24,124 nt of DNA from a virus, in IMG/VR virus record IMGVR_UViG_3300036828_000073, positions 1 through 24,124 of that record; one strand, written 5' to 3'. The position numbers were made by a program, and so were the translations under genes. The notes under the pieces are model-generated. The model was not told the origin of the DNA, did no database searches, and worked only from the letters and a program-made list of their open reading frames with translations. Within the stretch, counting starts at the first letter, position 1. Every line of letters begins with the position of its first letter. Below, in pieces: positions 6,876 through 14,207 of the stretch.

Positions 6876-6915
6876 GGGCCGGTGGACGCCGAAGCGGATA
6901 GCGTCCCCCCGGCCC
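6876..6915 (-). terminator. Second hairpin immediately after the stop of the ssDNA-binding-like gene
   Basis: GGGCCGG (6876-6882) pairs with CCGGCCC (6909-6915), and GGACGC (6884-6889) with GCGTCC (6901-6906), around an 11-nt loop with a small internal loop. It begins two bases after the stop codon of the upstream gene (TGA, 6918-6920). Only four bases separate it from the 6821-6871 hairpin, so the two fill almost the whole gap. Probable terminator or mRNA 3'-end stabiliser. Confidence 0.65.
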
Positions 6916-6917
6916 GA

Positions 6918-7604
6918 TCACTCGGTCGCCATGTCGGCGACCTCTTGCAGTTCTTTCCGACTGGATACCTCCAGTGAGGATTCGTCCCAGAGCTTGCTCA
7001 TGAACTTGGCGATCTCGTCCTCGCTGAGGGCCTTGAAGTTCCAGTCCTCCTCCAGGTCTCGTACCTTGACCGGACGGATCTGGGTGCGCTTGTTCTTGTC
7101 GCCGATCATGGAGATGGCGAAATAGCGGCCCGCCAGTGGTTCCTTTTTGGCGTAGTCGTTGAGGGCATCGGTGATGGTCAGGCCGCACTCGTAGGTCCAA
7201 TGGACCGGCACGTCCCCGCTGAGGGCCAGGATGTTGAACCGCACCCTGGCGGTCGGGGTGTCGACCTCATCCAGAGGGCAGTCGTCCTGGGAGCAGATAT
7301 AGCTCTGCTTATGGCCGCGGGGAACCCAGTCGCACCAGTGCTGTAAAAAAGAGGCATACGGATCATCTTCTAAAAACATGATCAGTGCTTCTTCGTCGGG
7401 GACCTTGTAGAGCTTGGCCCACTTGGAGGGGGCGTTGGCCTTGGTCCTTTGGTATCCGCCCCAGCCTTTGGCTACGGCCAGGTCGCTGTCGTCGTCGGCC
7501 TCATCACGCGGGGCGGAGCGGCCTCGGTCTCGATGGAGCCGCCGGGGCCGCTCCTCTTCGTAATCCTCCGCTTTTCGTGGACTGCGAACCAGTCTTCGTG
7601 GCAT
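6918..7604 (-). CDS. Conserved phage protein, possible single-stranded DNA-binding protein
   Basis: A 228-aa protein. The first 45 residues are basic and disordered. The core has GWGGYQRTKA, then IMFLEDDPYASFLQHWCDW, CSQDDCPLDE and ARVRFNILALSG, then AGRYFAISMIGDKNKRTQIR with a long acidic helix to the end. The pattern of an IxFLxDxPxxxxxxHW segment, a CP pair and a FNxxxL strand is familiar from actinophage replication modules, where such proteins are sometimes called ssDNA-binding. I infer that role from pattern and context only. ATG 7604 is chosen for AAAGGA about six bases upstream; an in-frame upstream start at 7652 is rejected. The first 101 bp overlap the end of the preceding gene. Confidence 0.75.
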   Translation of the reverse strand: MPRRLVRSPRKAEDYEEERPRRLHRDRGRSAPRDEADDDSDLAVAKGWGGYQRTKANAPSKWAKLYKVPDEEALIMFLEDDPYASFLQHWCDWVPRGHKQSYICSQDDCPLDEVDTPTARVRFNILALSGDVPVHWTYECGLTITDALNDYAKKEPLAGRYFAISMIGDKNKRTQIRPVKVRDLEEDWNFKALSEDEIAKFMSKLWDESSLEVSSRKELQEVADMATE

Positions 7605-7893
7605 GGTGTTTCCTTTGTGTTTGTGCAGGTGTTTGCAGGTAGTCCTCAGCAAGGTTGGGGCTGATCTCTGACCATTCGGCGACGGTCTCCAGTTCTTCCC
7701 TGGCGAGCCGGTCGACCTCGATACTGAGTGCGGCCCGCATCTGATCGATGAGCCGTGGCCGTTGGTTGGATTCAGCCCAGTCGTGGTCGTTGTAGCCGAT
7801 GTCGAAGTGGCTGATCTCTGCGCCTACCTCTACTTGGCAGGTCTCGTATTCCCTGACTCTGATGATGAAGCGGATGTGCTTTGACAGCTTCAC
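7504..7893 (-). CDS. Small hypothetical phage protein
   Basis: A 129-aa protein. Residues 1-90 look structured: KLSKHIRFIIRVREYETCQV suggests a beta strand, followed by an acidic helical part (LIDQMRAALSIEVDRLAREE). The last 34 residues are basic, Pro/Arg rich and overlap the start of the next gene out of frame by 101 bp, so they may be a dispensable tail. GTG 7893 is preferred: it overlaps the upstream stop as GTGA and has GGAAGGA six bases upstream. ATG 7899 lies too close to that site. Function not recognised. Confidence 0.62.
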   Translation of the reverse strand: MKLSKHIRFIIRVREYETCQVEVGAEISHFDIGYNDHDWAESNQRPRLIDQMRAALSIEVDRLAREELETVAEWSEISPNLAEDYLQTPAQTQRKHHATKTGSQSTKSGGLRRGAAPAAPSRPRPLRPA

Positions 7894-8354
7894 ATCCATT
7901 CCTTCCACGCGGCCATGACCCTCTGGGTGAACTTGGTGTGTTGGACGCGAGGTGGCCTCTCGTTAAGCAGGCCCTCCTCCTGTGCTATCCGGGCGATGCC
8001 TTCGATCTGGGTGCGGCTCCACAGCCGTCTGCCCGCGTCCCCACGAGTACCGGCCAGTGGCGGTGTCTGATATTTGGACTTCGGTAGCCAGCCTTTGCGG
8101 ATCCAGGCCCTGACGGTCACCGAGTCTCGACGCAGAGCTTTGGCCAAAGAGCCGGTGGGGAACATCTCTATATCGGCCTCACGTCCGTCTCGGAACTTGA
8201 CGTGCTTGCTCCAGGGTCGGGCATCCCAGGACTCGTCGGCCTTGGCCTGGACCCGCTCCTCCTTGACGCGCTCACGGCGTACATGCGGAGACTCCCGGCG
8301 CTTGCGCTTGGAGCCGGGGTAGTACTCGTCCTGGAGACCGCCGAACGCCTGCAT
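7890..8354 (-). CDS. MerR-like helix-turn-helix DNA-binding protein
   Basis: A 154-aa protein. The first 60 residues are strongly basic. Residues 62-128 resemble an excisionase/MerR-type winged HTH: FPTGSLAKALRRDSVTVRAW then IRKGWLPKS, and a second part RRLWSRTQIEGIARIAQEEG with the RxWS/T wing typical of the family. It probably binds a specific DNA site and acts as a regulator or accessory factor. The start shares one base with the upstream stop (TGATG). The stop overlaps the next gene as GTGA. No effector domain is visible. Confidence 0.78.
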   Translation of the reverse strand: MQAFGGLQDEYYPGSKRKRRESPHVRRERVKEERVQAKADESWDARPWSKHVKFRDGREADIEMFPTGSLAKALRRDSVTVRAWIRKGWLPKSKYQTPPLAGTRGDAGRRLWSRTQIEGIARIAQEEGLLNERPPRVQHTKFTQRVMAAWKEWM

Positions 8355-8830
8355 CAGTTGACCGGCTTGTCGTTGTCGTCCAACAGGATGAGGCTGTAGT
8401 TGATCGACTGGGGGAACATCCGGCTCAGTTCGTCGTCGGTGATCTTCTTGTCGTAGTAGGCGGCGTGGACCTTGCCTTCATCAAGCTGGGGCACGTACTC
8501 GACGCACTCGTCCCAGATCCCCTTGGCTCGGAGGATCTCCTCGGCAGCGGTCGGATTCAACCCGGTGGTGACTGAACGCTGGGCCTTCAGCTTGCAGATC
8601 TTCCGAAGACTGACCGGCTCCTCCAGATCAAGAAAAATGGATCCACTGGTTGGGTCGGTTATACCGAACCTCTCCACGATTTTCTTGAGGCGATCTTTGC
8701 CAGCATTCAACTGCTTAGTGATCAACTTAGACTGGTCCTTGATCCCCCACCAGCCCTCAACCTCGTGGGCCAGCCACGCCAGATCCAGCGATTCCTGTTC
8801 ATGTTCTTCTCGGCGGCGTAGTCGCGGCAT
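8354..8830 (-). CDS. Conserved hypothetical phage protein
   Basis: A 158-aa charged protein. It begins with a long helical region (EEHEQESLDLAWLAHEVEGW...KDQSKLITKQLNAGKDRLKK). It then has a strand-rich part FLDLEEPVSLRKICKLKAQR and a C-terminal segment AAEEILRAKGIWDECVEYVP followed by DDELSRMFPQ. The layout of a helical leader, a short beta region and EILxxKGLWDxCVExVxxLxExKV matches a hypothetical family often seen in actinophage genomes. No catalytic residues are evident. No clear ribosome binding site precedes ATG 8830. It marks the high-GC side of the boundary with the low-GC block to its right. Confidence 0.7.
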   Translation of the reverse strand: MPRLRRREEHEQESLDLAWLAHEVEGWWGIKDQSKLITKQLNAGKDRLKKIVERFGITDPTSGSIFLDLEEPVSLRKICKLKAQRSVTTGLNPTAAEEILRAKGIWDECVEYVPQLDEGKVHAAYYDKKITDDELSRMFPQSINYSLILLDDNDKPVN

Positions 8831-8892
8831 ACCCGAAGAGTAACGCTGCCGCCTTCAGTTAAAGGGTCTATGCGGAAAGTTCTGACAGGTTT

Positions 8893-9234
8893 TTAATGAC
8901 CGTATGTGCTGACTACAAAAGCCGGTATTCCCTGAGTCTCTGCACGTTCCAGGAGCTTCTCGGTGTCCCGGTTGTGACTCAGCCGGTCCATGAAGGCGAT
9001 GACAATGTTCGGACTGCCCAGGTCCTTGACGCGACGGTGCTCCAGGTGCCGGAACCCGACGACTTCGTGTTCCAGCCCCTGGAGCGATCCGTTGTCCAGG
9101 ATGATGATGGTCTCTGACCACTGGCGTCCCTGGGTATTCAAGCCTTCCAGCAGACAGCGGAGGATGTAGGTGTCATCGGTGAGGTGGGAACCGCAGAAGA
9201 GATACTTGGGACCGTACCGAGTCAGAGGGCGCAC
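8893..9234 (-). CDS. SLOG-fold (YspA/DUF2493-like) protein
   Basis: From GTG 9234 the product is 113 aa. It opens with a strand YLFCGSHLTDDTYILRCLLE that looks like the (V/C)xGSRxxxD start of YspA/DUF2493 proteins. It then has IIILDNGSLQGLEHEVV, where the family usually has a glycine-rich HGxAxGAD loop. It closes with IVIAFMDRLSHNRDTEKLLE and GIPAFVVS, matching the family pattern VxAFxxxxxxGTxxxxxxAxxxGIPxxV. SLOG proteins bind nucleotides or nucleotide-derived ligands and occur in several defence and stress systems. The degenerate loop makes ligand binding uncertain. GTG 9261 is an alternative start. First gene on the left side of the low-GC block. Confidence 0.6.
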   Translation of the reverse strand: MRPLTRYGPKYLFCGSHLTDDTYILRCLLEGLNTQGRQWSETIIILDNGSLQGLEHEVVGFRHLEHRRVKDLGSPNIVIAFMDRLSHNRDTEKLLERAETQGIPAFVVSTYGH

Positions 9235-9596
9235 TCTTTGCCCAGGTGATCTCCTTCCCACTCAAGCAATGCGTCTGCCCAGTCATACCTACGATCTGGC
9301 TTCTGATAACAGAGAGTCATGCGATGCTCCTTCAGAGCGAGCCGAAGCTCCTTCAGAGAGTCAGCGAACCACGCCAGCAGATCGTCTTTGTCGTAGGTTG
9401 TCTCGTACTTGTGTCCGAAGTCAGCTTCCCTCAGCACGACCAACTGATCCCCTTGCCAGTAACTGTAGTAATCCCTGAGGTTCTCTCCTCGGTAGCCGTG
9501 GGTGACGTAATACTCCATCATCTCCAGCCGTTCCATTCTGCTTCTGGCGCGCAGAGCCTGCGGAGTAAGTGCCTCTGATCCATACTGGTCGATCAT
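9222..9596 (-). CDS. Hypothetical protein in the low-GC block
   Basis: A 124-aa protein rich in Tyr, Trp and charged residues, for example MEYYVTHGYRGENLRDYYSY and DDLLAWFADSLKELRLALKE. It is mostly helical with no metal-binding or nucleotide-binding motif I can recognise. It starts at ATG 9596 with a modest AGGAC upstream and overlaps the start of the SLOG-like gene. Its link with that gene is positional only. Confidence 0.6.
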   Translation of the reverse strand: MIDQYGSEALTPQALRARSRMERLEMMEYYVTHGYRGENLRDYYSYWQGDQLVVLREADFGHKYETTYDKDDLLAWFADSLKELRLALKEHRMTLCYQKPDRRYDWADALLEWEGDHLGKECAL

Positions 9597-9630
9597 GGCT
9601 TCGTGTCCTGTCGGTGTGGGGATGGGACGG

Positions 9631-10281
9631 TCAAAGAACCCGGCGTTTTTGGCGACGTATCGTCACCAACTCTGTGTTCTCCCACTTCTCCCGGTTTCTT
9701 TCCCGTTCCGCTTCCGTCTTCAGGATCCTTTGTAAATCCTCACCCTGGAGTGGCCGTTCTTCACGATGACGACAGCGGCGACAGAAACGACTCTCGTGGT
9801 GATCAGCCGCGTACGTGGGTTGCCATTCTGTCCAATCATGCCCGGCGCGCTCGCACTCGTCTTTATCGGCTTGTTGTTTAGCCTGCCGCATCTCCAGGTA
9901 ACGTTCCTCAGACATCTTCCGGAGTTCTGACAGCGGGATGTCCGAGTGGGCCTCAACCATTTCCTTGGCGAACAAGTAAGAGTTAGATCCTGGGAAGTGA
10001 TGCCTTCCCAAATAGTCGCTGATCCTGGACGCCGCCCACAATGGATCATTACCCACAGCTTCTTCAACCTCGACCATGCTGTGGCGATCAACGCTGGCCC
10101 AGATCTCTTTCTGACCCACCCCCGACACCATTCGGTACACCGTGACACTGACACGGTCGGGATTCGACTCGTCTGCAACCCAATGCCAGCGATGAGCATC
10201 AAGAGCCTTGCGGTGCTTCTCCTCCAGCTTCATGGCCCCTGTTGCCAGAAGCGCTTCAGTCTTCGTTTGCTTAGGACTCAT
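9631..10281 (-). CDS. Hypothetical zinc-ribbon protein
   Basis: A 216-aa protein. The central part (residues 60-130) is helical. Residues 144-172 contain CERAGHDWTEWQ...SRFCRRCRHRE, a C-x3-H...C-x2-C arrangement common in phage proteins with the GHxWxxW...RxCxRC motif, likely binding zinc. The C-terminal 40 residues are a charged helix. It overlaps the upstream gene by 11 bp. No clear ribosome binding site precedes ATG 10281; ATG 10233, with AGGGG close upstream, is an alternative. Function unknown; the fourth zinc-ribbon-type protein of this window. Confidence 0.65.
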   Translation of the reverse strand: MSPKQTKTEALLATGAMKLEEKHRKALDAHRWHWVADESNPDRVSVTVYRMVSGVGQKEIWASVDRHSMVEVEEAVGNDPLWAASRISDYLGRHHFPGSNSYLFAKEMVEAHSDIPLSELRKMSEERYLEMRQAKQQADKDECERAGHDWTEWQPTYAADHHESRFCRRCRHREERPLQGEDLQRILKTEAERERNREKWENTELVTIRRQKRRVL

Positions 10282-11383
10282 CTGCGTGAGGGGGTGGATT
10301 CATTTCGACTACCTCACCGGGTTCCTCTTCTGGCTCGTAGTTCATTTTCTCTAGTTCATCACCTTCTACCACCGGGAATGGTCGTGGCCGTAGAAGCTGA
10401 AAGTCCTTCACCGTCGTGGGTTCCTCGAAGTAAAATCGGCACCAGGCCTCAAATAGGCACGCCATGCGTTTGACTTCCCCGATGGGACGGAATCTTTGAT
10501 CTGGCTGTCGATTCTTCGGTGTGGTCGGGCCTATGCTTCGTATCTCTTCGTCATAGTCCTGCAATGCCTGGAAGTAATCGTGAAGTGATACACAAGGATC
10601 TTCGTCCTGGGCGAGAGAGGTCGCAGGTTCCCTTCTAAGACTCTGTATGTTCATAAAGAACTTCTCGCACGCTGTCGGGTCGATATTGTACAAGACGTAC
10701 CAAGCAACATTGAACTGGGTGGGCGAGAGGTAAGCTGTCTTGATACGGACGTGTTGTTCGACAACGTCTTCTATGTCGGGGTACTTCCTCAGCAGTGCCA
10801 AGGCTTGAGCATTGCTTGGCGCGACGTAGTACCGTTCCTCACGGTGAACGTACCACCACAATAGTCGGAGAGTGGCGGCTAGAGATTGGGCATGGGCGTC
10901 ATGACCGTGGATGGTTAAATAGTGCGCCAGGCTTCTAACGATCTGCTGATCGGTAACGTCCTGCACACCTTGACCAACCTTTTCGGGAAAGACAGACAGC
11001 ATTACAGGCATCGGGATGTTGGTCCTTTGTACGGCTAGGCATCGGTGCTGGCCGTTGATACCTTCTATCTCTCCGAGAATGTCTCTCCACATCAAGGCAA
11101 GACTGTCTGAACTGAAGTATGCGTTTCCGGTTCGCAAGTCACTCATAAGACGAGACAAACCTGCCTTGACCGGTTTGCGATTATTTTTGAACGTGTTGAG
11201 AATCTTCCTTGACAGTTCGGCTGTGAGCCACACTGTGCCACTTAATGTAGACGGACCATTCCAGGAACCATCCGGGTTTAGGTTGCCAACCGGATAGAGA
11301 CGTATACCCCAGTCGTCCTCAATGACCTTACGGAGATCGGGGGGGTAATCATCCGGCGAGGTAGTGGCAGTCTTGGCAGGCAT
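10271..11383 (-). CDS. NGQHR-motif (ParB/DndB-like superfamily) protein
   Basis: A 370-aa protein. The key feature is EGINGQHRCLAVQRTNIPMP followed by VMLSVFP, which matches the (D)GQHRxxA motif of ParB-like, DndB and DGQHR-domain proteins, with Asn in place of the first Asp. Around it are WLTAELSRKILNTFKNNRKP, a dGxWF-like segment (RTGNAYFSSDSLALMW) and a helical C-terminal half. The last 25 residues are acidic. Such phage proteins are usually annotated ParB-like, but nuclease or partition activity is not shown here. ATG 11383 is preferred because AGGAG lies ten bases upstream; it is only one base from ATG 11392. Low GC compared with flanking replication genes. Confidence 0.68.
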   Translation of the reverse strand: MPAKTATTSPDDYPPDLRKVIEDDWGIRLYPVGNLNPDGSWNGPSTLSGTVWLTAELSRKILNTFKNNRKPVKAGLSRLMSDLRTGNAYFSSDSLALMWRDILGEIEGINGQHRCLAVQRTNIPMPVMLSVFPEKVGQGVQDVTDQQIVRSLAHYLTIHGHDAHAQSLAATLRLLWWYVHREERYYVAPSNAQALALLRKYPDIEDVVEQHVRIKTAYLSPTQFNVAWYVLYNIDPTACEKFFMNIQSLRREPATSLAQDEDPCVSLHDYFQALQDYDEEIRSIGPTTPKNRQPDQRFRPIGEVKRMACLFEAWCRFYFEEPTTVKDFQLLRPRPFPVVEGDELEKMNYEPEEEPGEVVEMNPPPHADES

Positions 11384-11400
11384 TGTGGACATTCTCCTTT

Positions 11401-12507
11401 TCAGTTGGTCCTGGATTCCCAGGCAGTCGCGAAGTCACTCAGATTCTTGATTGCGATGCGTAGACGCCAGATACTGAACTGGACAGAGCCGTTATCGATC
11501 TCATCAATCATAGATACGAGACTGATGTCCGCTCTGGCGAAGTCCTTCTCCACTCCGTACAGCTTGTCGCGGTATTGCCTCACCAGAGCGCGTTCCTGCT
11601 CTTCCTCGGCTTGCTTGGCAGAGGGTTTCCGAAAGGTTGGTGTCGTGTTTCTAATGGATCCCCTGGGCTGTGACCTGGACGTGCCCCTGGTGGTTTCAGT
11701 CTTTGGCTCGGTCTTTGGCTCGGTATAAGTTCCGCGTGAAGTGGAGACCTTCTTGAAGTCGTAACCCGTCAACCCGACCTGCTTGGCTCCATCCGCTGTC
11801 AGGAAGTGAATGAGCGCCCGCCTCCCGCTACGTGTTTCTCGCCACATGCCGGTCACAGTGATCCATCCAGCATCAACCAGGTTCGTCATAACTCGTCCAA
11901 TGGACTGGTGGTTGATGCCGGTGATCTCCTTGACCTGATCGGCAGTAAGGCCGTCATCCTGTTCAGCCGCCTCGATCAAGGCGTCCAGGGCAAATCCTTG
12001 CTGGGTTTGCGCTTTCGGAACTGTCAGAGGACCCTCTTTGACCCGGCGTTTCCAGGCCACAGCCGCCGTCGCGACGGACTTCCCTGCCGTGGTCGCTTTG
12101 GTCACGACAGCCTCCCGTTCTTTGGTGTTGGTGACTGTGCCCAGGAGGTTGTGGTAGCCCATGAAGGTCTGGTGAGTCCTATAGGACTCACCTCCTGTTT
12201 CTCCCTTCTGACCTGGGCTGTTGTGTTTCTGAGATCGGATCTGAAGCCATTTCTGCCCGTACTCCTTCCACACTCTGGCGGCACGGCTGACGAAGCTCTG
12301 GCTTCGTCCCATCTCGCTGGCGAGGGATCGGGTGGACATGCCACCGTCTACGAGTTCCGCGACTAGCTGTCCACCTCGCCAACGGTCATCGTCAGCCTCG
12401 GTGCTGGTGCGTTGGGCGGCGGTGTCCTTCCGGTCTGCCTCGTTGAAATAATCACGGGCACGAGTGGCCGACGTGATGACTTCCTCGACCGGTTTTAGTG
12501 TAGCCAC
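11401..12507 (-). CDS. DNA-binding protein with two HTH domains
   Basis: A 368-aa protein. Residues 40-88 have GMSTRSLASEMGRSQSFVSR, a helix-turn-helix like those of ParB or Cro-type proteins. Residues 175-245 have LTADQVKEITGINHQSIGRV followed by MTNLVDAGWITV and a basic wing (RSGRRALIHFLT), a winged-helix. Between them lies a Lys/Thr-rich helical part and after them a linker with a PKTE repeat encoded by a 12-bp tandem duplication. GTG 12507 has AGGAAG seven bases upstream. It is the first gene of the low-GC block in the direction of transcription and directly precedes the NGQHR protein, so the two may work as a pair. Regulator or segregation factor; not decided by sequence. Confidence 0.72.
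   Translation of the reverse strand: MATLKPVEEVITSATRARDYFNEADRKDTAAQRTSTEADDDRWRGGQLVAELVDGGMSTRSLASEMGRSQSFVSRAARVWKEYGQKWLQIRSQKHNSPGQKGETGGESYRTHQTFMGYHNLLGTVTNTKEREAVVTKATTAGKSVATAAVAWKRRVKEGPLTVPKAQTQQGFALDALIEAAEQDDGLTADQVKEITGINHQSIGRVMTNLVDAGWITVTGMWRETRSGRRALIHFLTADGAKQVGLTGYDFKKVSTSRGTYTEPKTEPKTETTRGTSRSQPRGSIRNTTPTFRKPSAKQAEEEQERALVRQYRDKLYGVEKDFARADISLVSMIDEIDNGSVQFSIWRLRIAIKNLSDFATAWESRTN
11699..11722. repeat. 12-bp tandem duplication inside the HTH gene
   Basis: GTCTTTGGCTCG occurs twice in a row (11699-11710 and 11711-11722). On the coding strand it produces the repeated residues PKTE in the linker after the second HTH domain. A slippage-type duplication in a flexible region. 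Confidence 0.9.
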
Positions 12508-12623
12508 GGCGATTCTTCCTTTCTCGGAGACTGTTTGTTCCCAATATCATCCCATGAGGGGCGAGGACGGGAACCGGCTCGGCGGCGTGTCACCGGACCG
12601 ATCATCGCGCTGTCTCTCTCACG

Positions 12624-12644
12624 ACTTGCCCCTTGGCGGCAAGT
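12624..12644 (-). terminator. Short hairpin downstream of the SNF2 helicase gene
   Basis: ACTTGCC (12624-12630) pairs with GGCAAGT (12638-12644) around a 7-nt loop, 13 bases after the helicase stop. No U-tract follows on the minus strand, so termination is only possible. It lies in the 149-bp gap before the low-GC block, which otherwise shows no clear promoter. Confidence 0.35.
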
Positions 12645-12656
12645 TCCTGGAGATTT

Positions 12657-14207
12657 TTAGACTTCATGGGTCCCAACCCACGCAGAGAGACTCTGGAGGT
12701 CCAGGCTGAGTCGGCCCTTCCGGCTTATGCCTTGGCCGTCGACCACCGCGTCGGCCACCCGCTTCTTCTGCTGGAGGAGATGATGTTGGTACTCCTCGAT
12801 ACTCCCGGAGACCTGGAGGGACAACAATGTTACCTGGGGGAAGACAGATGATAAACGTATGATTCGGCTCTGTCTCTGGGCGAAGGCTCCTCCGCTCCAT
12901 GGCAAGTCATAGCTGAACAAATAGTTGGCTTGGGGCAAATCCAAGCCGACACCACCGGCATCGGAAGAAAGAAACAGCCGGGTGTCGGGATCGGCGGCGA
13001 AGGTCTGCTTAGCCAGGTCACGGTTCTTCTGTGAGACCGCCCCGGAGAAGATCACCGACTTGGTCATGGTGGCCGTGGCCGTGGCCAGCAAGTCGAGCAT
13101 CGTCCGAAAAAAACTGAAGATTACGATCTTGCTGCGCGGATCTGCCGACAAGATGCTGCATATAAGTTCGACCAGGACGTCGAGCTTCGGCGTCTTGGTC
13201 AAACTGTCCAGCCGCCCGGCGGCATACAACTCGTCGGCGTACTCCGACCCGCCCCGCCCTTTTAGCTCGCCCCTGTATCGCGCCGCCGAGATCCGCAGAA
13301 GCTCGGGATGATCGCAGATCATGCGGAGAGCCAACAGCTTGGCCATGATCCGGCCCCTGGCCTCGCCCTGGTCTTCGCCGTGGTAGAAGCTGTTGAGCGA
13401 AAAGTTGCCCCAGGTGTTGACGGCCTCGGCCACGTCAGCCTCCAGGTCATGGACCACCCGGCGGTAGAGCCGGGCGGCGGCGGCATCCAGTTCGATTGGT
13501 ACCACTTCCTCGCTGACGGCGGGAAGCTGGTCGGCCACCTGCGCCCTGGTGTGGCGCACCATGTGCTCCGACAGCAGCCGGTGCAGCGTGGGCAGGTTGC
13601 GGTACTGCTTGGGACGGCCCCAGTGATCTCTGACGATGAAGGCCCGGTCGAAGGTCCGAAAGTCGCCCAGGACGCTGGGATCGACCCAGGCCATGATCGA
13701 GAAGGCTTCCTCAGCCCGGTTCTCGATGGGCTGGCCGGTCAACGCCCACTGGTACTCGGCCCGCAGCCGCTTGATCTTCTTGCTTCGCTTCGGCTTGAAG
13801 TTCTTGAACCAGGTGGCCTCGTCGCAGACCACGTAGTCCCTGGGCAGCTTGCGGATGACCTCCCAGTCGAGGACCAGAAGCTCGGGGTTGAAGATCAGGT
13901 ACTCGGCCCCGCCCTCCATGTACTGGTGGTAGCAGTCCTGGCGCTGGCGGGCGTCGCCGGAAACCACGAGCACATTGGCGTCAGGGGCGAACTCCTCGAT
14001 CATGTGCCGCCACTGAAGTTTGAGACTGGCCGGGGCGATGACGAACCCGGCCGCGATCTCCTCGGCCTCGATCAGCCGCTCGACGGCGGCGATCACCACC
14101 ACCGTCTTGCCCAGGCCCATCTCCATGGCCAGCAGGATCTGGCGCATGTCGACCATGCGCTCTACTGCTGTCTCCTGGAAGTCGTAGAGCGTCCCTTTGA
14201 ATGTCAC
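12657..14207 (-). CDS. SNF2/helicase superfamily II ATPase
   Basis: A 516-aa motor protein. Motif I is EMGLGKT (29-35) after a Q-motif-like YDFQ. Motif Ia is IAPASL and motif II is DEAT (129-132) instead of the usual DEAH. Motif III is ALTGQPIEN, motif V SSDAGGVGLDLPQA and motif VI QRQSRIIR. This order is that of SNF2/RapA-type proteins, which translocate on double-stranded DNA; phage members are common beside primase genes. It may remodel nucleoprotein or help fork progression. GTG 14207 overlaps the primase stop as GTGA, so the two are coupled. The usual GR pair of motif VI is SR here. Confidence 0.9.
   Translation of the reverse strand: MTFKGTLYDFQETAVERMVDMRQILLAMEMGLGKTVVVIAAVERLIEAEEIAAGFVIAPASLKLQWRHMIEEFAPDANVLVVSGDARQRQDCYHQYMEGGAEYLIFNPELLVLDWEVIRKLPRDYVVCDEATWFKNFKPKRSKKIKRLRAEYQWALTGQPIENRAEEAFSIMAWVDPSVLGDFRTFDRAFIVRDHWGRPKQYRNLPTLHRLLSEHMVRHTRAQVADQLPAVSEEVVPIELDAAAARLYRRVVHDLEADVAEAVNTWGNFSLNSFYHGEDQGEARGRIMAKLLALRMICDHPELLRISAARYRGELKGRGGSEYADELYAAGRLDSLTKTPKLDVLVELICSILSADPRSKIVIFSFFRTMLDLLATATATMTKSVIFSGAVSQKNRDLAKQTFAADPDTRLFLSSDAGGVGLDLPQANYLFSYDLPWSGGAFAQRQSRIIRLSSVFPQVTLLSLQVSGSIEEYQHHLLQQKKRVADAVVDGQGISRKGRLSLDLQSLSAWVGTHEV

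Noticed and set aside
10271-11383. Calling the GQHR protein a ParB nuclease
   Set aside because: Only the GQHR motif is visible and its first Asp is Asn; nuclease or partition activity cannot be claimed.
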